This document shows positions 53,998 to 64,000 of a stretch of DNA of 64,000 nucleotides, piece after piece. The stretch's first letter is position 1. Every line of letters starts with the position of its first letter. The DNA is from Serripes groenlandicus. Taxonomy: Eukaryota > Mollusca > Bivalvia > Cardiida > Cardiidae. A model generated the notes under the pieces. It did no database searches. It was not told where the DNA came from and worked only from the letters and a program-made list of their open reading frames with translations. A program made the position numbers and the translations under genes. The stretch covers positions 53,129,219-53,193,218 of the forward strand of contig JASEVX010000013.1 in the NCBI GenBank assembly GCA_031761405.1. The letters are read 5' to 3'.

Positions 53998-54228
53998 CGC
54001 TTTCCCTATTACGACAAATATACAGCAGACGACATTGAACATATTTCGTCAAAGATTAGAAAATCTCTATAATTGAATGGATAACCTATGACTAAAAGTG
54101 GAGAACATCGTGGCAAAAGGAGAAATTGCTCGTTTTGAGCAATTTCTTCTTTTGGCACTATGTTTTCAAAAAGCCGTCTGCTATAGAGGCGTCAGAAAGC
54201 GTCTATATGAGGAAATGGTTTAAACTGT
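53998..54228. mobile_element. Palindromic miniature element copy, opposite orientation
   Basis: AACGCTTTCCCTATTACGAC, AAAAGGAGAAATTGCTCG, TTTTGAGCAATTTCTTC, GGCGTCAGAAAGCGTCTATA. It is absent from unit 1 at the matching place. Confidence 0.8.
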
Positions 54229-54704
54229 TATCTTTTTACCTTTTCCCACATACTGACGTGGAGATGTGTTTAAATGTGTCTGAATGTGTTAACAGTTTAA
54301 ACAATGATACATCTTCATCTGTTTTTATATACTGTTTTGCGTTTAATTTATAGCTTTGTTTACCTTTTTGGGTAGCGTAGTTACGTAATATTTACGTGTA
54401 TAGATTTGTTTGTTTGTTTCCTTTATTTCCCCCATATATTTGGAGATTTCTTTACATAAAAATAAATACAAGTTATGAATATAACAATTCAACAAACAAT
54501 GGAGACATATTTCTTTCCTCCAAGCTGACATTTTATCATTCTTCATTCACTCACACCCTCATACGAACCCTCTTTCGCCCAAACAAGCATTCACTCTTTC
54601 ATGAATTAACACATGGCATATTTTTTTTTTTTTTTAAATGTATACATTGAGACCTGTTTTACTAGATTAAAGTTTGTGTTTGCCTTCTTGGTTTTAAGAG
54701 TAAA

Positions 54705-54741
54705 CATTTGATCGGATATGATAAAGGTATCCGACCAAATG
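54705..54741. repeat. Hairpin at the 3' edge of a retroelement remnant
   Basis: The arms CATTTGATCGGATA and TATCCGACCAAATG are complementary over 14 bp with one mismatch; 9-nt loop. Confidence 0.8.
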
Positions 54742-54879
54742 CCTCGCCTCTCTTATTTATAGTTATTGGTACTGACATTTAGGATATCCGTCGAACAGGC
54801 CAACATGCCTGCAAGCAGCTGCGACATATGAATGGCAAAACCTGTAAACATCTTGGATACAATCAATATATGTGTTAGG

Positions 54880-56262
54880 GTTCAATTAAAGAACCTTTCT
54901 CAAAACAGATTCATCATCGATGTCGCTGATGAGCTCGTTATATAATAAGTGGCCTTTGGGTTGTTTAACTGACTCAAGGAATGTAATACGTAAGGAGTAT
55001 GTGGCATGGCAGGATACTACGTAATGAATTACATAGTCGTACTGAGTGACCTGATCACAGAACGGACAAATGTTGTGTTCACGGTTACTTGGAGTTCAAG
55101 CCATTACTTTTGACACACTATATGCAAAGCGTAGTTCATCGGTTGTAGATGCTATGTTCCAGACAATCGCTATCTTTCGAGATATATGAATTATGCGGAA
55201 ACGGGCGTAATCTCTTTCTTGCACAAATTGGTACGTCATTGATTGGTCTTTATGCGTTTTGATAACATTACGGATGTGTTTTTCCATGATGTTTTACTGG
55301 GGAAAGTTTTGTTACACATGTATATTTGTATGAAGTTGGTAATATTATATTTTCTTAATAGGCAGTATATATCTGGCACAAAACCTCGAACGTGGACTGC
55401 TTTATAGTATCCATGTATAACGTGAATTAAAATATGGCTTTTACAATAGAGCTTGGTGAAATGAAGATCATTTTTTGTAAAAATGTTAACTTTCGAATAT
55501 GATTGACTGAGTTCAATGAATATATACCTAGCATGGATTTTGTTATATGCGACCTAGTTATGATAGGGTGCCCTTCAATGTTTTTCAATATTGAGTGCTG
55601 GAACATTTTTATTTGTCCTACATCCATATTATTCACATTTTACCACGTTTCGCACCAGTAAAGTATTGTCGGTATGATTACTTTTTTGTATAGGTTACAG
55701 GAAATGGTTTACTCCATTTGGTCTTAACCCCTACACTGGTAAGCTGCTCTCCCCTTTTGAAAAGCTGTTTTGATAGAGTTTGCAGGTCAGTTTAGTTCCG
55801 AAATTAACAACAGACTCGCAGGTTTCGACTGCTTTGCCATTCAACAGAAATTCAGGTCTATATGTGCGTCTTTTAAATGGATGTGCATCGAATGTGATTG
55901 CAACAGTTTTGTCCGTGTTGTATTGAAAACCTCATTGTCTTGCATATTGTTCGGCTATGTTTAGAAGGGCTTGCATATTGCGTGGATTGAGTGCTGTAAT
56001 TGTGATGTCGTCTGCAAGCGTTGGGAACTCTGAGACAATATTGCTCACTCTCGCTGCTAGGTTGCAGTGTTGCATTTGAACTATGACTCGCCAGAGCTTA
56101 GCATTTACTCTAATTTCGTATAGTTTAATGAGGAACGCGTCATGGTGAACTGTGTCAAATGCGGATTTGGTGTCGTCATTTTCATAACTATTATAGTGTT
56201 TATTGTGTGCACTTCTACTGTGTCTCTTTTCGTTCATTGGCACGTATTGACTAGTCAAGGTA
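54880..56262 (-). pseudogene. Non-LTR retrotransposon ORF remnant, minus strand
   Basis: 56,258-55,932 reads FDTVHHDAFLIKLYEIRVNA, like the FDTV.H..L..KL...G...K.W segment of reverse transcriptase, then jumps by deletion to FPTLADDITITALNP (the FADD-type motif as LADD). Further on, 55,195-55,096 has a domain-like IHISRKIAIVWNIAS block, and near 55,085-54,900 a zinc-knuckle-like ICPFCDQV...IHYVVSCH precedes the end. It is broken by stops and deletions. Lying only in unit 3, it splits the region upstream of TRIM-like copy 3. Confidence 0.7.
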
Positions 56263-56492
56263 ACTTATTCGTCCAATGTGGGTTCGATCCCCGGCCGCGT
56301 CATACCAAAGACTTCAACAAATATGATAGTAGTGGCTGCCTTCCTAGGCACTCAGGGTTGCGTATATCGCATAACGACTGACTGACCGGTGTCTGGATAA
56401 ATGGACCAGTAGTAATGGTATCTTACCCAGGAAACGCCGTGATATAACTGAAACAAATGTTGAAAGCGGGCTGAAAACACCAAACCATCGTA
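56240..56492 (+). mobile_element. tRNA-derived SINE, head degenerate
   Basis: B-box GTGGGTTCGATCCCCGG, body CACTCAGGGTTGCGTATATC and ATAAATGGACCAGTAGTAAT, tail ACGCCGTGATATAACTGAAA. Confidence 0.75.
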
Positions 56493-56960
56493 CAATGTGT
56501 ATTTTAAACTTCATATGTGATTAGATTATTAATACACACTAACGTAACGTGACTGATTAATCAGTCATTTCTGTAAATATTCACGGACCCTGAACTTTTT
56601 TCGAATACAGCATGTCCCAGTCGTATGTCCTGTAGCTATATAAACTCGCATTTAAAGAAAGGGGTCTTACGTATTAAACATATGGCACAATACCAAAGAT
56701 ATCAGATATATCTTTAATCAAACATGTGATTGCTGATAACGACTGTTTAACATTTCTCTCTAGTACAGACGATGTTTACAAATTCTGCAGCAAACGACTT
56801 TTAAAAATATTTCTATAATGCTTTCAACTATGTCTCAATATTCTTATTTCAAGTTTAAACGTTTTGTGTAAAGTTGCTCAAAGCAGACGACTCTTTAAAT
56901 AGATTATCAGTTGAAGGGTTGACTGGATTACATGTATCGCATACTTGATGTAAACGTGTT

Positions 56961-56966
56961 TATAAA
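56961..56966 (+). promoter_or_regulatory. TATA box of TRIM-like copy 3
   Basis: GTGTTTATAAAGGATCATG, 83 bp before the ATG at 57,044. Confidence 0.65.
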
Positions 56967-57043
56967 GGATCATGTTCTATAATTAGTTTTACCATTTGGA
57001 ATGTGTATTGATCTTAATTCTAATATTGTCAGGATTTTTCAAA

Positions 57044-58726
57044 ATGGCGGTTTCAGATCCTCCAGACATTTCTTCTGACGATGCTGGACTTTTAAGTCTA
57101 CACGATATATCAAGTATCAGTTTGTTTTGTGAATCTTGTAAAGAAGACGGACATTATTATGAGGCGGTAGGATATTGTGTGGATTGTACCCACCACCTAT
57201 GCAAGTCATGCTTTCATCAGCACCGGACACTGAAACCAATGCGACATCACAAATTATTAGATAAAGAACAAATGCCGCAAACGAAGCCAGTAAAGATGTT
57301 CAAAGATGAATGCACGGTTAAATGCAGCGTCCATGGGGATGAAATTAAGAAATATTTCTGCGAGGATCATAACATGTTCGGATGCACTGTCTGTGTGACA
57401 CTCGAACATAGGTCGTGCAAGGTGGGCTACATACCGACCCTTTCCGCTGATTTATTTAACACTCAGGAGTACAAATCATTTAAATCAGTCCTTCAGTCAA
57501 TGGTCAGGAATACCAACTCTGTTCAGGATACTGCAACTCGTAATTTGGAAAATGCTAACAAAAGTGCAGAAGCGGCTATTGCGAAAATACAAAAACTCCG
57601 GAAGGAGATTGACAACTACTTTAATGAACTTGAAAATAAGATTTTATCAAGACTGACACTGATAAGGGATGAAAACCAAGAATCATTTGCGAAAATATTA
57701 AAGGAGAATAAAATCATCACAGACAAACTAAAGGAATTCGAAAAAGAAATGAAAGAGAAAGAGGACAAGGTACAGAAATGTCGGTTGTTTGTTGACATCA
57801 AACTACTTGATAAAACAATCTGCGAACTCAAGAAAGACATCGACATACTGGAGAAAAACAACCAGATAAAAGATTTAACATTTAAACCATCTGACAGTTT
57901 GAAAAGTTTCATCAGCAATAAGTCAGAAACATTTGGATCGTTAGTTCGTTTTCATGAGAGTTTTTCACTGGATATTGATATCCTTTTTGTTGATTATATT
58001 GCTGTTTTATCCCGAGAACGAATGGCTATTCAATGCTCGACTTTTACCAGTAGTCGTATTTTGATTATTGATAGAAAACAAACGCCTGCACTAGTAGTGA
58101 CAACAATGGAGTCTTCATTTATAAATGGGTTAACAAGAGTTGACGAAAACGAGATAGCTGTAACACAATGTAACGGTAACATACAAATATATTCTGTTAC
58201 TAATAAGTTAGTGCTTAAGAAAAGAATAAAGAATACTGGACTATATCATGCAATTGTCTACACAAACGGCGTGTTTATTGGCTGTACACGGTACCACCCG
58301 TACAACCTTCGTATGGTGAACATGAACGGTGATGTAATGAAGACATTACCCATAGAAATAGGAAGAAAACGGTATAGACCGTGTTGCATTGCGGTAAATT
58401 CAGACCTTACAGCGATGTACGTGTCTGATGGGGATAGGAAAACCGTTATCTGTTTGACCTTTAAAGGTGAAATGAAAGAAAAATACAAACCTGGAAGTAA
58501 ATGGGAACCCCGAGGTGTGGCTGTCTCACCTGATGGACTCGTATATGTGAGTGACAGTATAAACAACAGCATTCATATTTTAACTTCTGATTTAAAGCCG
58601 CACGACGTGATCATTGGTACAAGGTACGGTATACCTGGTCCACGAGGACTTGCAGTATGTGATAGTGAACGTAAACTGTACGTTGGAATGTCATCTAGTA
58701 AATCAATAAGTGTTTTTAGCATATGA
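57044..58726 (+). CDS. TRIM-like B-box/coiled-coil/NHL protein, copy 3 (intact)
   Basis: One uninterrupted frame of 560 residues. ATG 57,044 has A at -3 and G at +4 and is conserved in all copies, which is why the 16-codon upstream extension was dropped. Residues 1-25 are acidic. B-box 1 spans about 27-72 (C29, C32, C45, C48, C53, C56, H68/H69) and B-box 2 about 88-128 (C94, H97, C106, H109, C114, C117, H122, C125). The coiled coil is about 140-285. From about 300 to 560 lies a beta-propeller-like region, with three clear NHL-type ends: MYVSDGDRKTVICL, VYVSDSINNSIHIL and LYVGMSSSKSISVF. No RING is present, so it is a TRIM-like adaptor or decoy rather than a standard E3. Such proteins are expanded in bivalves and often placed in innate immunity; the function here is unknown. 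Single-exon CDS; TATA box 83 bp upstream. Confidence 0.9.
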   Translation: MAVSDPPDISSDDAGLLSLHDISSISLFCESCKEDGHYYEAVGYCVDCTHHLCKSCFHQHRTLKPMRHHKLLDKEQMPQTKPVKMFKDECTVKCSVHGDEIKKYFCEDHNMFGCTVCVTLEHRSCKVGYIPTLSADLFNTQEYKSFKSVLQSMVRNTNSVQDTATRNLENANKSAEAAIAKIQKLRKEIDNYFNELENKILSRLTLIRDENQESFAKILKENKIITDKLKEFEKEMKEKEDKVQKCRLFVDIKLLDKTICELKKDIDILEKNNQIKDLTFKPSDSLKSFISNKSETFGSLVRFHESFSLDIDILFVDYIAVLSRERMAIQCSTFTSSRILIIDRKQTPALVVTTMESSFINGLTRVDENEIAVTQCNGNIQIYSVTNKLVLKKRIKNTGLYHAIVYTNGVFIGCTRYHPYNLRMVNMNGDVMKTLPIEIGRKRYRPCCIAVNSDLTAMYVSDGDRKTVICLTFKGEMKEKYKPGSKWEPRGVAVSPDGLVYVSDSINNSIHILTSDLKPHDVIIGTRYGIPGPRGLAVCDSERKLYVGMSSSKSISVFSI

Positions 58727-58914
58727 GAAATCTTAACAAGTCAATCAGTGTCTGTGTACTGTAATCTGAGACATGGAAGTGAGCCGCATCTTTTGATCTG
58801 AGGTAGTGCTGTATCTTCGTACAGTGTATACTAATGTTAGCAGTACTGTACATACCCAAAGTATCACCAAACTCTTCATATTGTGACATAACTCTAGATG
58901 TAAATTCTAACAAA

Positions 58915-59115
58915 AGTGTTTATGTGTAGTTCTATTAGAACATATATGTATCAGTTGTAGTTCTACTTTAACTACGTATCACGTGTACTCCTACTACATG
59001 TATTACATATATGTATCACGTATAGTTATACCAGTACATATATGTATCACGTGTAGTTATACTAGTACATATATGTATCATGTGTAGTTATACTAGTACA
59101 TATATGTATCACGTA
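58915..59115. repeat. 31-bp minisatellite with E-boxes, downstream of copy 3
   Basis: About six units of the GTATCACGTGTAGTTATACT type. Confidence 0.88.
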
Positions 59116-60924
59116 TCACGTAAACGGATCGATAAGTGATCCCGAAAAGGAGAAGCCACAAAGCACGACTTCGATGGAACTCTTTATAATGTAATCTTAT
59201 TTTTGTCTTCCCTAAAACGCGTCACATTTATGCCTTGTTACAGAATATCTAAATTTAGAAACTTTAAACGCATCCTTGATTCGTCAGGGTCTGACTAGTC
59301 TGACCAATGTCGTACATTCAGACCAACATTCGTACACACATCATAGCAAAAGATTTATGACCGCAAGTAGCCATATAATGTGTATAGACTGATCTTGTAC
59401 TTTGCATTGCATGATGTTCTTAAGTTCCGTTTTCATATGGTATTGTTTATTATCATTAGTAGCCAAGTTATAACATAACTCGGCTTTAAATACATTTTAT
59501 CGTCATTGTATATTAGTAGCATGAAAAGACTGTGTAGAGGTACACGCTTGTTTTGTAATTTACAGATCGGACTTTATGTAAGACTATTTTAAAATGACTA
59601 GATTCGAATGAAGATAAACATATTGAAGGAACCGTTAGAAACAACCATCTTACATCTAAAAAAGAGTCGTGTTCGTATCAACTGTGTTAATAATCCTGAT
59701 TTCTATAAGGAGATGTAAAGGTGTATTTTCCCTTATAGCATTATTCATCCTTTATTCATCTTAACATGTAACCCTTTGTCTGATATAGACTCCGTTTGAC
59801 AACAAATGTCCTCACAAAACATTGTTGGATTATGCTCAATGTGAGCAATGTTACATATTCCCATTAAACATTTATTTGATTTCCACCTGTCAATTTAAAC
59901 GTTGTCTAAATATTTTTTTAACGTAATCCAGATTTATCCGGGTCTAAATACAGTCTGATTAACGTCCTTGAAATATCAGGGCTCTAGATAAGAGGCGTTT
60001 TGCATGTAATAAAATCCTTATTTGACTCTTAAACCCTATGATGTGGGTACTCAAAATAATTGTCTCACTGAACCCACAACATAGGGTTTGCTTTAATAAT
60101 GAGAGAGACAATTTCGGAAAAAAGAGCTGAATACCACTCCTTATCTTGACCTCTGAATATGTTTCGAAGTTTACAGATATAACCTTTAACATCCCGTTGT
60201 TTATTAAAAAGTAATTATTCAAACATATCATATCATGGAAACTGTTAACCCTTAACCCACTGTATTCCTACCACTGCAATCGTCATCATTATTTGTTGAA
60301 TAAGTTCCTGTAAACCATTGTGTAGATTTTCAACATATTGAGTCCGAATAGTGAACAATGTAGAACCAGATTAGACAGCACGGATGAACAGACGAATATT
60401 GTCATACATTTTTCTAAATCGCTTTCTAAAGTTGTTCATTTTTTTTGATTAACAAATGCTGTATTAAGTATAATAAAAGGGGTACAACGTTTAATGCGTA
60501 CATTGTGAGTCAACACAATAGGTTGAAGAAAGGATGTGATCAAATAAACCTATCTTTAAATTAACCGGATGGCAGTCAATTTTACATAGTTCAGACGCAT
60601 TCACCATTTTAATTTATTTCATATTTACTTGGAATGAAACAAGTATGACTAATTACCTTGCATTTAAGACGCACAAACCATTGTAATGTTTTGATATTTA
60701 ATCGGAATAATAAAAGATTAACCCATTACCAGATATTTGTTTCTAGTCATTTCGTCGGAATAATTTTTGTTAATCTTCTATACCGTATATATATATATAT
60801 GGCATTACTGTCGTATGTACAACCAGTGAAGATACAGACACATGTGCAACCTTGGAAGAAGTTTCATAATAATTCTGCCACTAAATGGCCTTTTTTTCAA
60901 ATACCTAGTTTAGTTTTGTTAGGG

Positions 60925-61075
60925 TCAACGCCGTTTTCAACATTATTTCAGTTAAATCAAGGCGCCAGTTCACTTATGCATGATCCCTGTGTAAACTTAC
61001 CTGTACTAGGCTAGGTATACATCATTGTTCGAAAACCCCGACGCTAACCACTCGGCCACAGCGGATTACTCAAAT
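60925..61075 (-). mobile_element. tRNA-derived SINE, internally deleted
   Basis: Partner of 33,778-33,985: TTCAGTTAAATCAAGGCGCC, TGCATGATCCCTGTGTAAAC, and head remnant AACCACTCGGCCACAGCGGA. Confidence 0.65.
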
Positions 61076-61199
61076 ATCTCGAAGTGTAGCCGTACTTTCT
61101 ACATTGTACCAAATGGTGATTTCGAAACGGAGTTTACATAAACAAGCGTGTTCACCTTGGGCGGCTTGTTTGTGTTTTATGATAAGAAAAGAATAACCA

Positions 61200-61455
61200 C
61201 AAGCCGGTAGGCGAAGTGGGATTCGCCTTTGCATATATATATGAAGAACTTGTGAGATAGGGTCACTATTGTGGTGACTTGGTGAAAACTGGTTAAAAAT
61301 ACTCTCTGGTCAACCAACCATGTTTTATCATCATGCCAAGACGCATCCGTCTACACCCAACCATTTCCCCTTGGTTATTTTCGCCTTTGCATATTCTGCA
61401 AACTTCCGGTTCTAGCTCGGAAATCCGATACCTAGCGAATCGCAATAATTATGCG
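61200..61455. repeat. 900-bp repeat element, deleted copy
   Basis: GGCGAAGTGGGATTCGCC at the left and AGCGAATCGCAATAATT at the right, with only the part carrying the CRICKGENNQGE-type frame left between them. Confidence 0.7.
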
Positions 61456-61649
61456 TGAAAGTAAAATACTAATAAAATCATCAACACTCGACCTCGTTCG
61501 TATATACCCGTTATACTTCGCTTATATAATTAATGAAAAGGAGAAGGCTGGTAATCGATCCGCCAATCATCATCATATACAGATGTTTACTAGGAAAAGA
61601 CGTAGAGGAACACTTTTTATTTGACTAACAGGAAGTACATATGTTCGCT

Positions 61650-61820
61650 GATTAACCCTTTCCCACAAACAAACGCTTTCTGATGCTTGTGCTTTCTTTT
61701 GAAAACATTAGACAAAAGGAGAAATTGCTCAAAACAATTATAACATATTTGCATATTTTGCCAATATGTTTTCAAATTTGTCAGCTGCAGATTTGTTGAA
61801 TGAGGGAAAGGGTTTAGGAA
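61650..61820. mobile_element. Palindromic miniature element copy
   Basis: AACCCTTTCCCACAAACAAA, AAAAGGAGAAATTGCTCAAA, GAATGAGGGAAAGGGTTTAG. Confidence 0.8.
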
Positions 61821-62414
61821 AACCCACATCAGTGTAATTATTCAAGGTGCCTTCGTATCAACCGCAAATTATTCGAATTAATATTGTTTTATAAAAGTAT
61901 ATTAAAACCTTCTACGACTATTTGGCGAGCAGCGCAAAGTCAAATCAAATCGGCTTCGCTGGCTGATCTGGTTCTACACTGATTACAACTTACTCTTTTT
62001 TACGCAAAGCGCCGGTTACATACGGATATTTTTTAAAAGGTTGAAAGACAGTGAATCATTCTATGAGACTATTATGTTTTCAAAGGCTCACATGTGTATA
62101 CACTGTTTTGAGAACTACGACAAATCAGTTCCGACTTGCATGTCTCAAATATATTTTGTTACATTAATACAGCGGCGTTCTAAGATTCATCTTTCTTTAT
62201 TTCGACAACGTTTCCATTACAGAGCAACGCAGACATAAAATGATCACAGTCTTATGAGTCTCATCACTGATGGTTGATATTGTTCAATCAATCAATTCAA
62301 TATTTGATCATCAATTGATTTTTAACACAAATGAATTTAATAATATTTTATCATGCTTTATTCCAAAAACTGTTATAGGTTGTTAGTTTTAAAGAGTACT
62401 TCCAAATTTAAACC

Positions 62415-62650
62415 AATTATTGAAGCTCAGTCGGTAGCGAGGCGGGCTGTTAATCGGGGGTTGTGAGTTCGAAACCCGGCTCGGCAAACCTTCTTTCCGA
62501 CGTTTGACAAAAGTAACTGGCGTCATTCGTCTTCCACCAATGGGCTAACAGTCTATGTGGGATAGCAGCCAGTTCATTGGAAAGTATGTTGTGTGGATTA
62601 CTGTCGTGAGGAATTCTGGAAACCCATGAGTTCGAACATTAGCCAACATT
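62415..62650 (+). mobile_element. tRNA-derived SINE, 3' end disturbed
   Basis: GAAGCTCAGTCGGTAGCGAG and GAGTTCGAAACCCGGCTCGG head, then GTCATTCGTCTTCCACCAAT. The tail is replaced by TTAGCCAACATTAGCCAACA. Confidence 0.8.
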
Positions 62651-62764
62651 AGCCAACATTACTGGAGGCGTGATAAGGGCTCAGGTTCTAAAATTAAGCA
62701 AACATAAAACGATGAATAAATGTAATCTGCTATACACAAGATTTAACAACATTTTGGCTACTCT

Positions 62765-63010
62765 TGGTTGATTGATTGATTGATTGATTGGAGCTTAACG
62801 CCGTGTTTAACAATCTTCCAGTCATAGCACGGCGGACAGTTCACATACTCATGGGTTTCCAGGCTTTCTCACGACAGTATTCCACAAAAACAAACTTTGA
62901 GCTACCGGGGCTTGACCTCATACTCTTGGCTTATTTCCGATGTTTAACACAAGTCACTCGAGGTTCACAACCCCAAGATTAACAGTTCGCGTCGCTACCG
63001 ACTGAGCTTA
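62765..63010 (-). mobile_element. tRNA-derived SINE, rearranged
   Basis: (CAAT)n tail at 62,768-62,790, AACGCCGTGTTTAACAATCT, and head TCGCTACCGACTGAGC on plus. Partner of 37,165-37,480. Confidence 0.75.
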
Positions 63011-63049
63011 GACAACATTATTTCCGATGTTTAACCCAAGTCACTTTGA

Positions 63050-63238
63050 AAAGCGTCATACGTCTTCCACCAATGAGCTAACAGTCTATGTAGAAAAGCA
63101 GCCAGTTGCTTGGAAAGTCTGTTGTGTGCAGTACTGGTAAAAGAAACGCAGGAAACACTATGGGAGTCAAACTGGCCGCCGTGATATAACATAAACATTG
63201 TTAAAATCGGCGTTAAACGTTCAGTCAATCAACCAACT
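63050..63238 (+). mobile_element. SINE, 5'-truncated
   Basis: ATACGTCTTCCACCAATGAG, AAAAGCAGCCAGTTGCTTGG, CCGCCGTGATATAACATAAA, tail TCAATCAACC. Partner of 37,535-37,700. Confidence 0.8.
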
Positions 63239-63824
63239 TTTTGTGAATAAGCGCACTTTGAGGACCAATATTAGTATACCAATGATGTTTAATCTGGTGT
63301 ATAGCAGATAACGATAATTTAAGTTTTTTTTTCTTTAAATAAGTGCTTCTATTTTAGAACCTGATCCGTTATCACACTTAGAGTGCTCGAGACTAGGGTA
63401 ATATCCCTGGTCGTGCCATACAAAATATTTAAACAGGGTAGTAGGTGCTTTCCTTGCCGATAGGGTTTGCGACATAACGACTGCTGTCAGGATAAGAAAA
63501 CACGTGAAAAGGCTACATTCGTTTTGAACAAATGCACAACATTACATCCGAACCGAACTCTTATCAATACATATTTTACATGAACCACATTCATACGACA
63601 TTTAGATGTTTTGAAATCAGTGACAATTGTGACCAAAATTGTAAATGTATTTGGGGACATAAAACGTTATCTCGAGTTTTCCGTGATATTTGTTCGACTA
63701 GATGGCGATCCGGCAGCCTTCACTAGTCATTTATTATCTAGCAGTCAAGGTCGGTTCGCTAAATGGCGAAGAGGGTAGATCCAGATCAGACATGCATCAT
63801 CAAATATCACATATCGACGACGGT

Positions 63825-63970
63825 CACTGTACGTATCCACAGTCTAACCTGAGTCTTCGCTGAACGTATACACAGTCTAACCCGAGTCTTCACTGTACGT
63901 ATCCACAGTCTAACATGAGTCTTCACTGTACCTATCTACAGTCTAATCTGAGTCTTCACTGTACGTAAAT
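63825..63970. repeat. 33-bp minisatellite, second array
   Basis: About four units of CACTGTACGTATCCACAGTC-type sequence, matching 38,365-38,525 at the end of D1. Confidence 0.88.
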
Positions 63971-64000
63971 ACAACAAGACCCCTTTGTGTTTGAGCCTGA

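Larger units (their letters stand above)
49259..59115 (+). repeat. Segmental duplication unit 3 (core)
   Basis: Starts with the SINE half seen at 44,108 and contains two insertions relative to unit 2: a degenerate satellite at 49,838-51,385 and a retroelement/SINE block at about 54,690-56,500. Confidence 0.85.
59116..64000 (+). repeat. Duplicated downstream block D3
   Basis: Collinear with D1 (31,980-38,540), shorter because most of the 900-bp repeats is missing. It continues past the window edge. Confidence 0.8.

Overview
The window looks like nuclear DNA of a heterodont bivalve mollusc. It is AT-rich and gene-poor, with long introns. It is crowded with tRNA-headed SINEs, palindromic miniature elements, minisatellites and decayed non-LTR retroelements of the kind common in clams. 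The proteins that can be read are typical of expanded bivalve families: a Mab-21/cGLR-type C-terminus, B-box/coiled-coil/NHL (TRIM-like) proteins, and an SLC5 sodium/solute cotransporter. Species is not determined.

Layout. (1) 1-990, plus strand: last exon of a Mab-21-like gene that starts left of the window. (2) 1.05-7.5 kb: tandem and dispersed repeats, no gene seen. (3) 7.8-27.15 kb, minus strand: an SGLT-like SLC5 gene. Nine coding exons can be placed with consensus splice sites and fully consistent phases, and a poly(A) signal follows the stop. The exons that should encode TM1-TM6 (about 225 residues) are absent between 20,498 and 17,821. A near-perfect 83-bp palindrome lies in the same intron, 27 bp downstream of exon 2. 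Introns hold a 47-bp minisatellite array, SINEs, miniature elements, and two tandem arrays built from copies of this gene's own exon edges. (4) 27.5-64 kb: a tandemly triplicated segment. Each unit carries an intronless gene for a RING-less B-box/coiled-coil/NHL protein on the plus strand, a TATA box exactly 83 bp before its ATG, a relic minus-strand coding exon upstream, and a 31-bp minisatellite downstream. Copy 3 (57,044-58,726) is intact (560 aa). Copies 1 and 2 are broken at the same codon and in the same phase. Two further promoter-like modules lack an ORF. Flanking DNA (32-38.6 kb and 59.1-64 kb) is also duplicated. A 3.1-kb block (38.9-42.06 kb) bounded by copies of an 18-bp motif, with retroelement remains inside, lies between units 1 and 2.

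How the genes relate. The cGLR-like C-terminus and the TRIM-like array belong to families expanded in bivalves and often linked to innate immunity. Nothing in the sequence ties the SLC5 gene functionally to them. All function statements are by family resemblance read by eye; no database search was possible.
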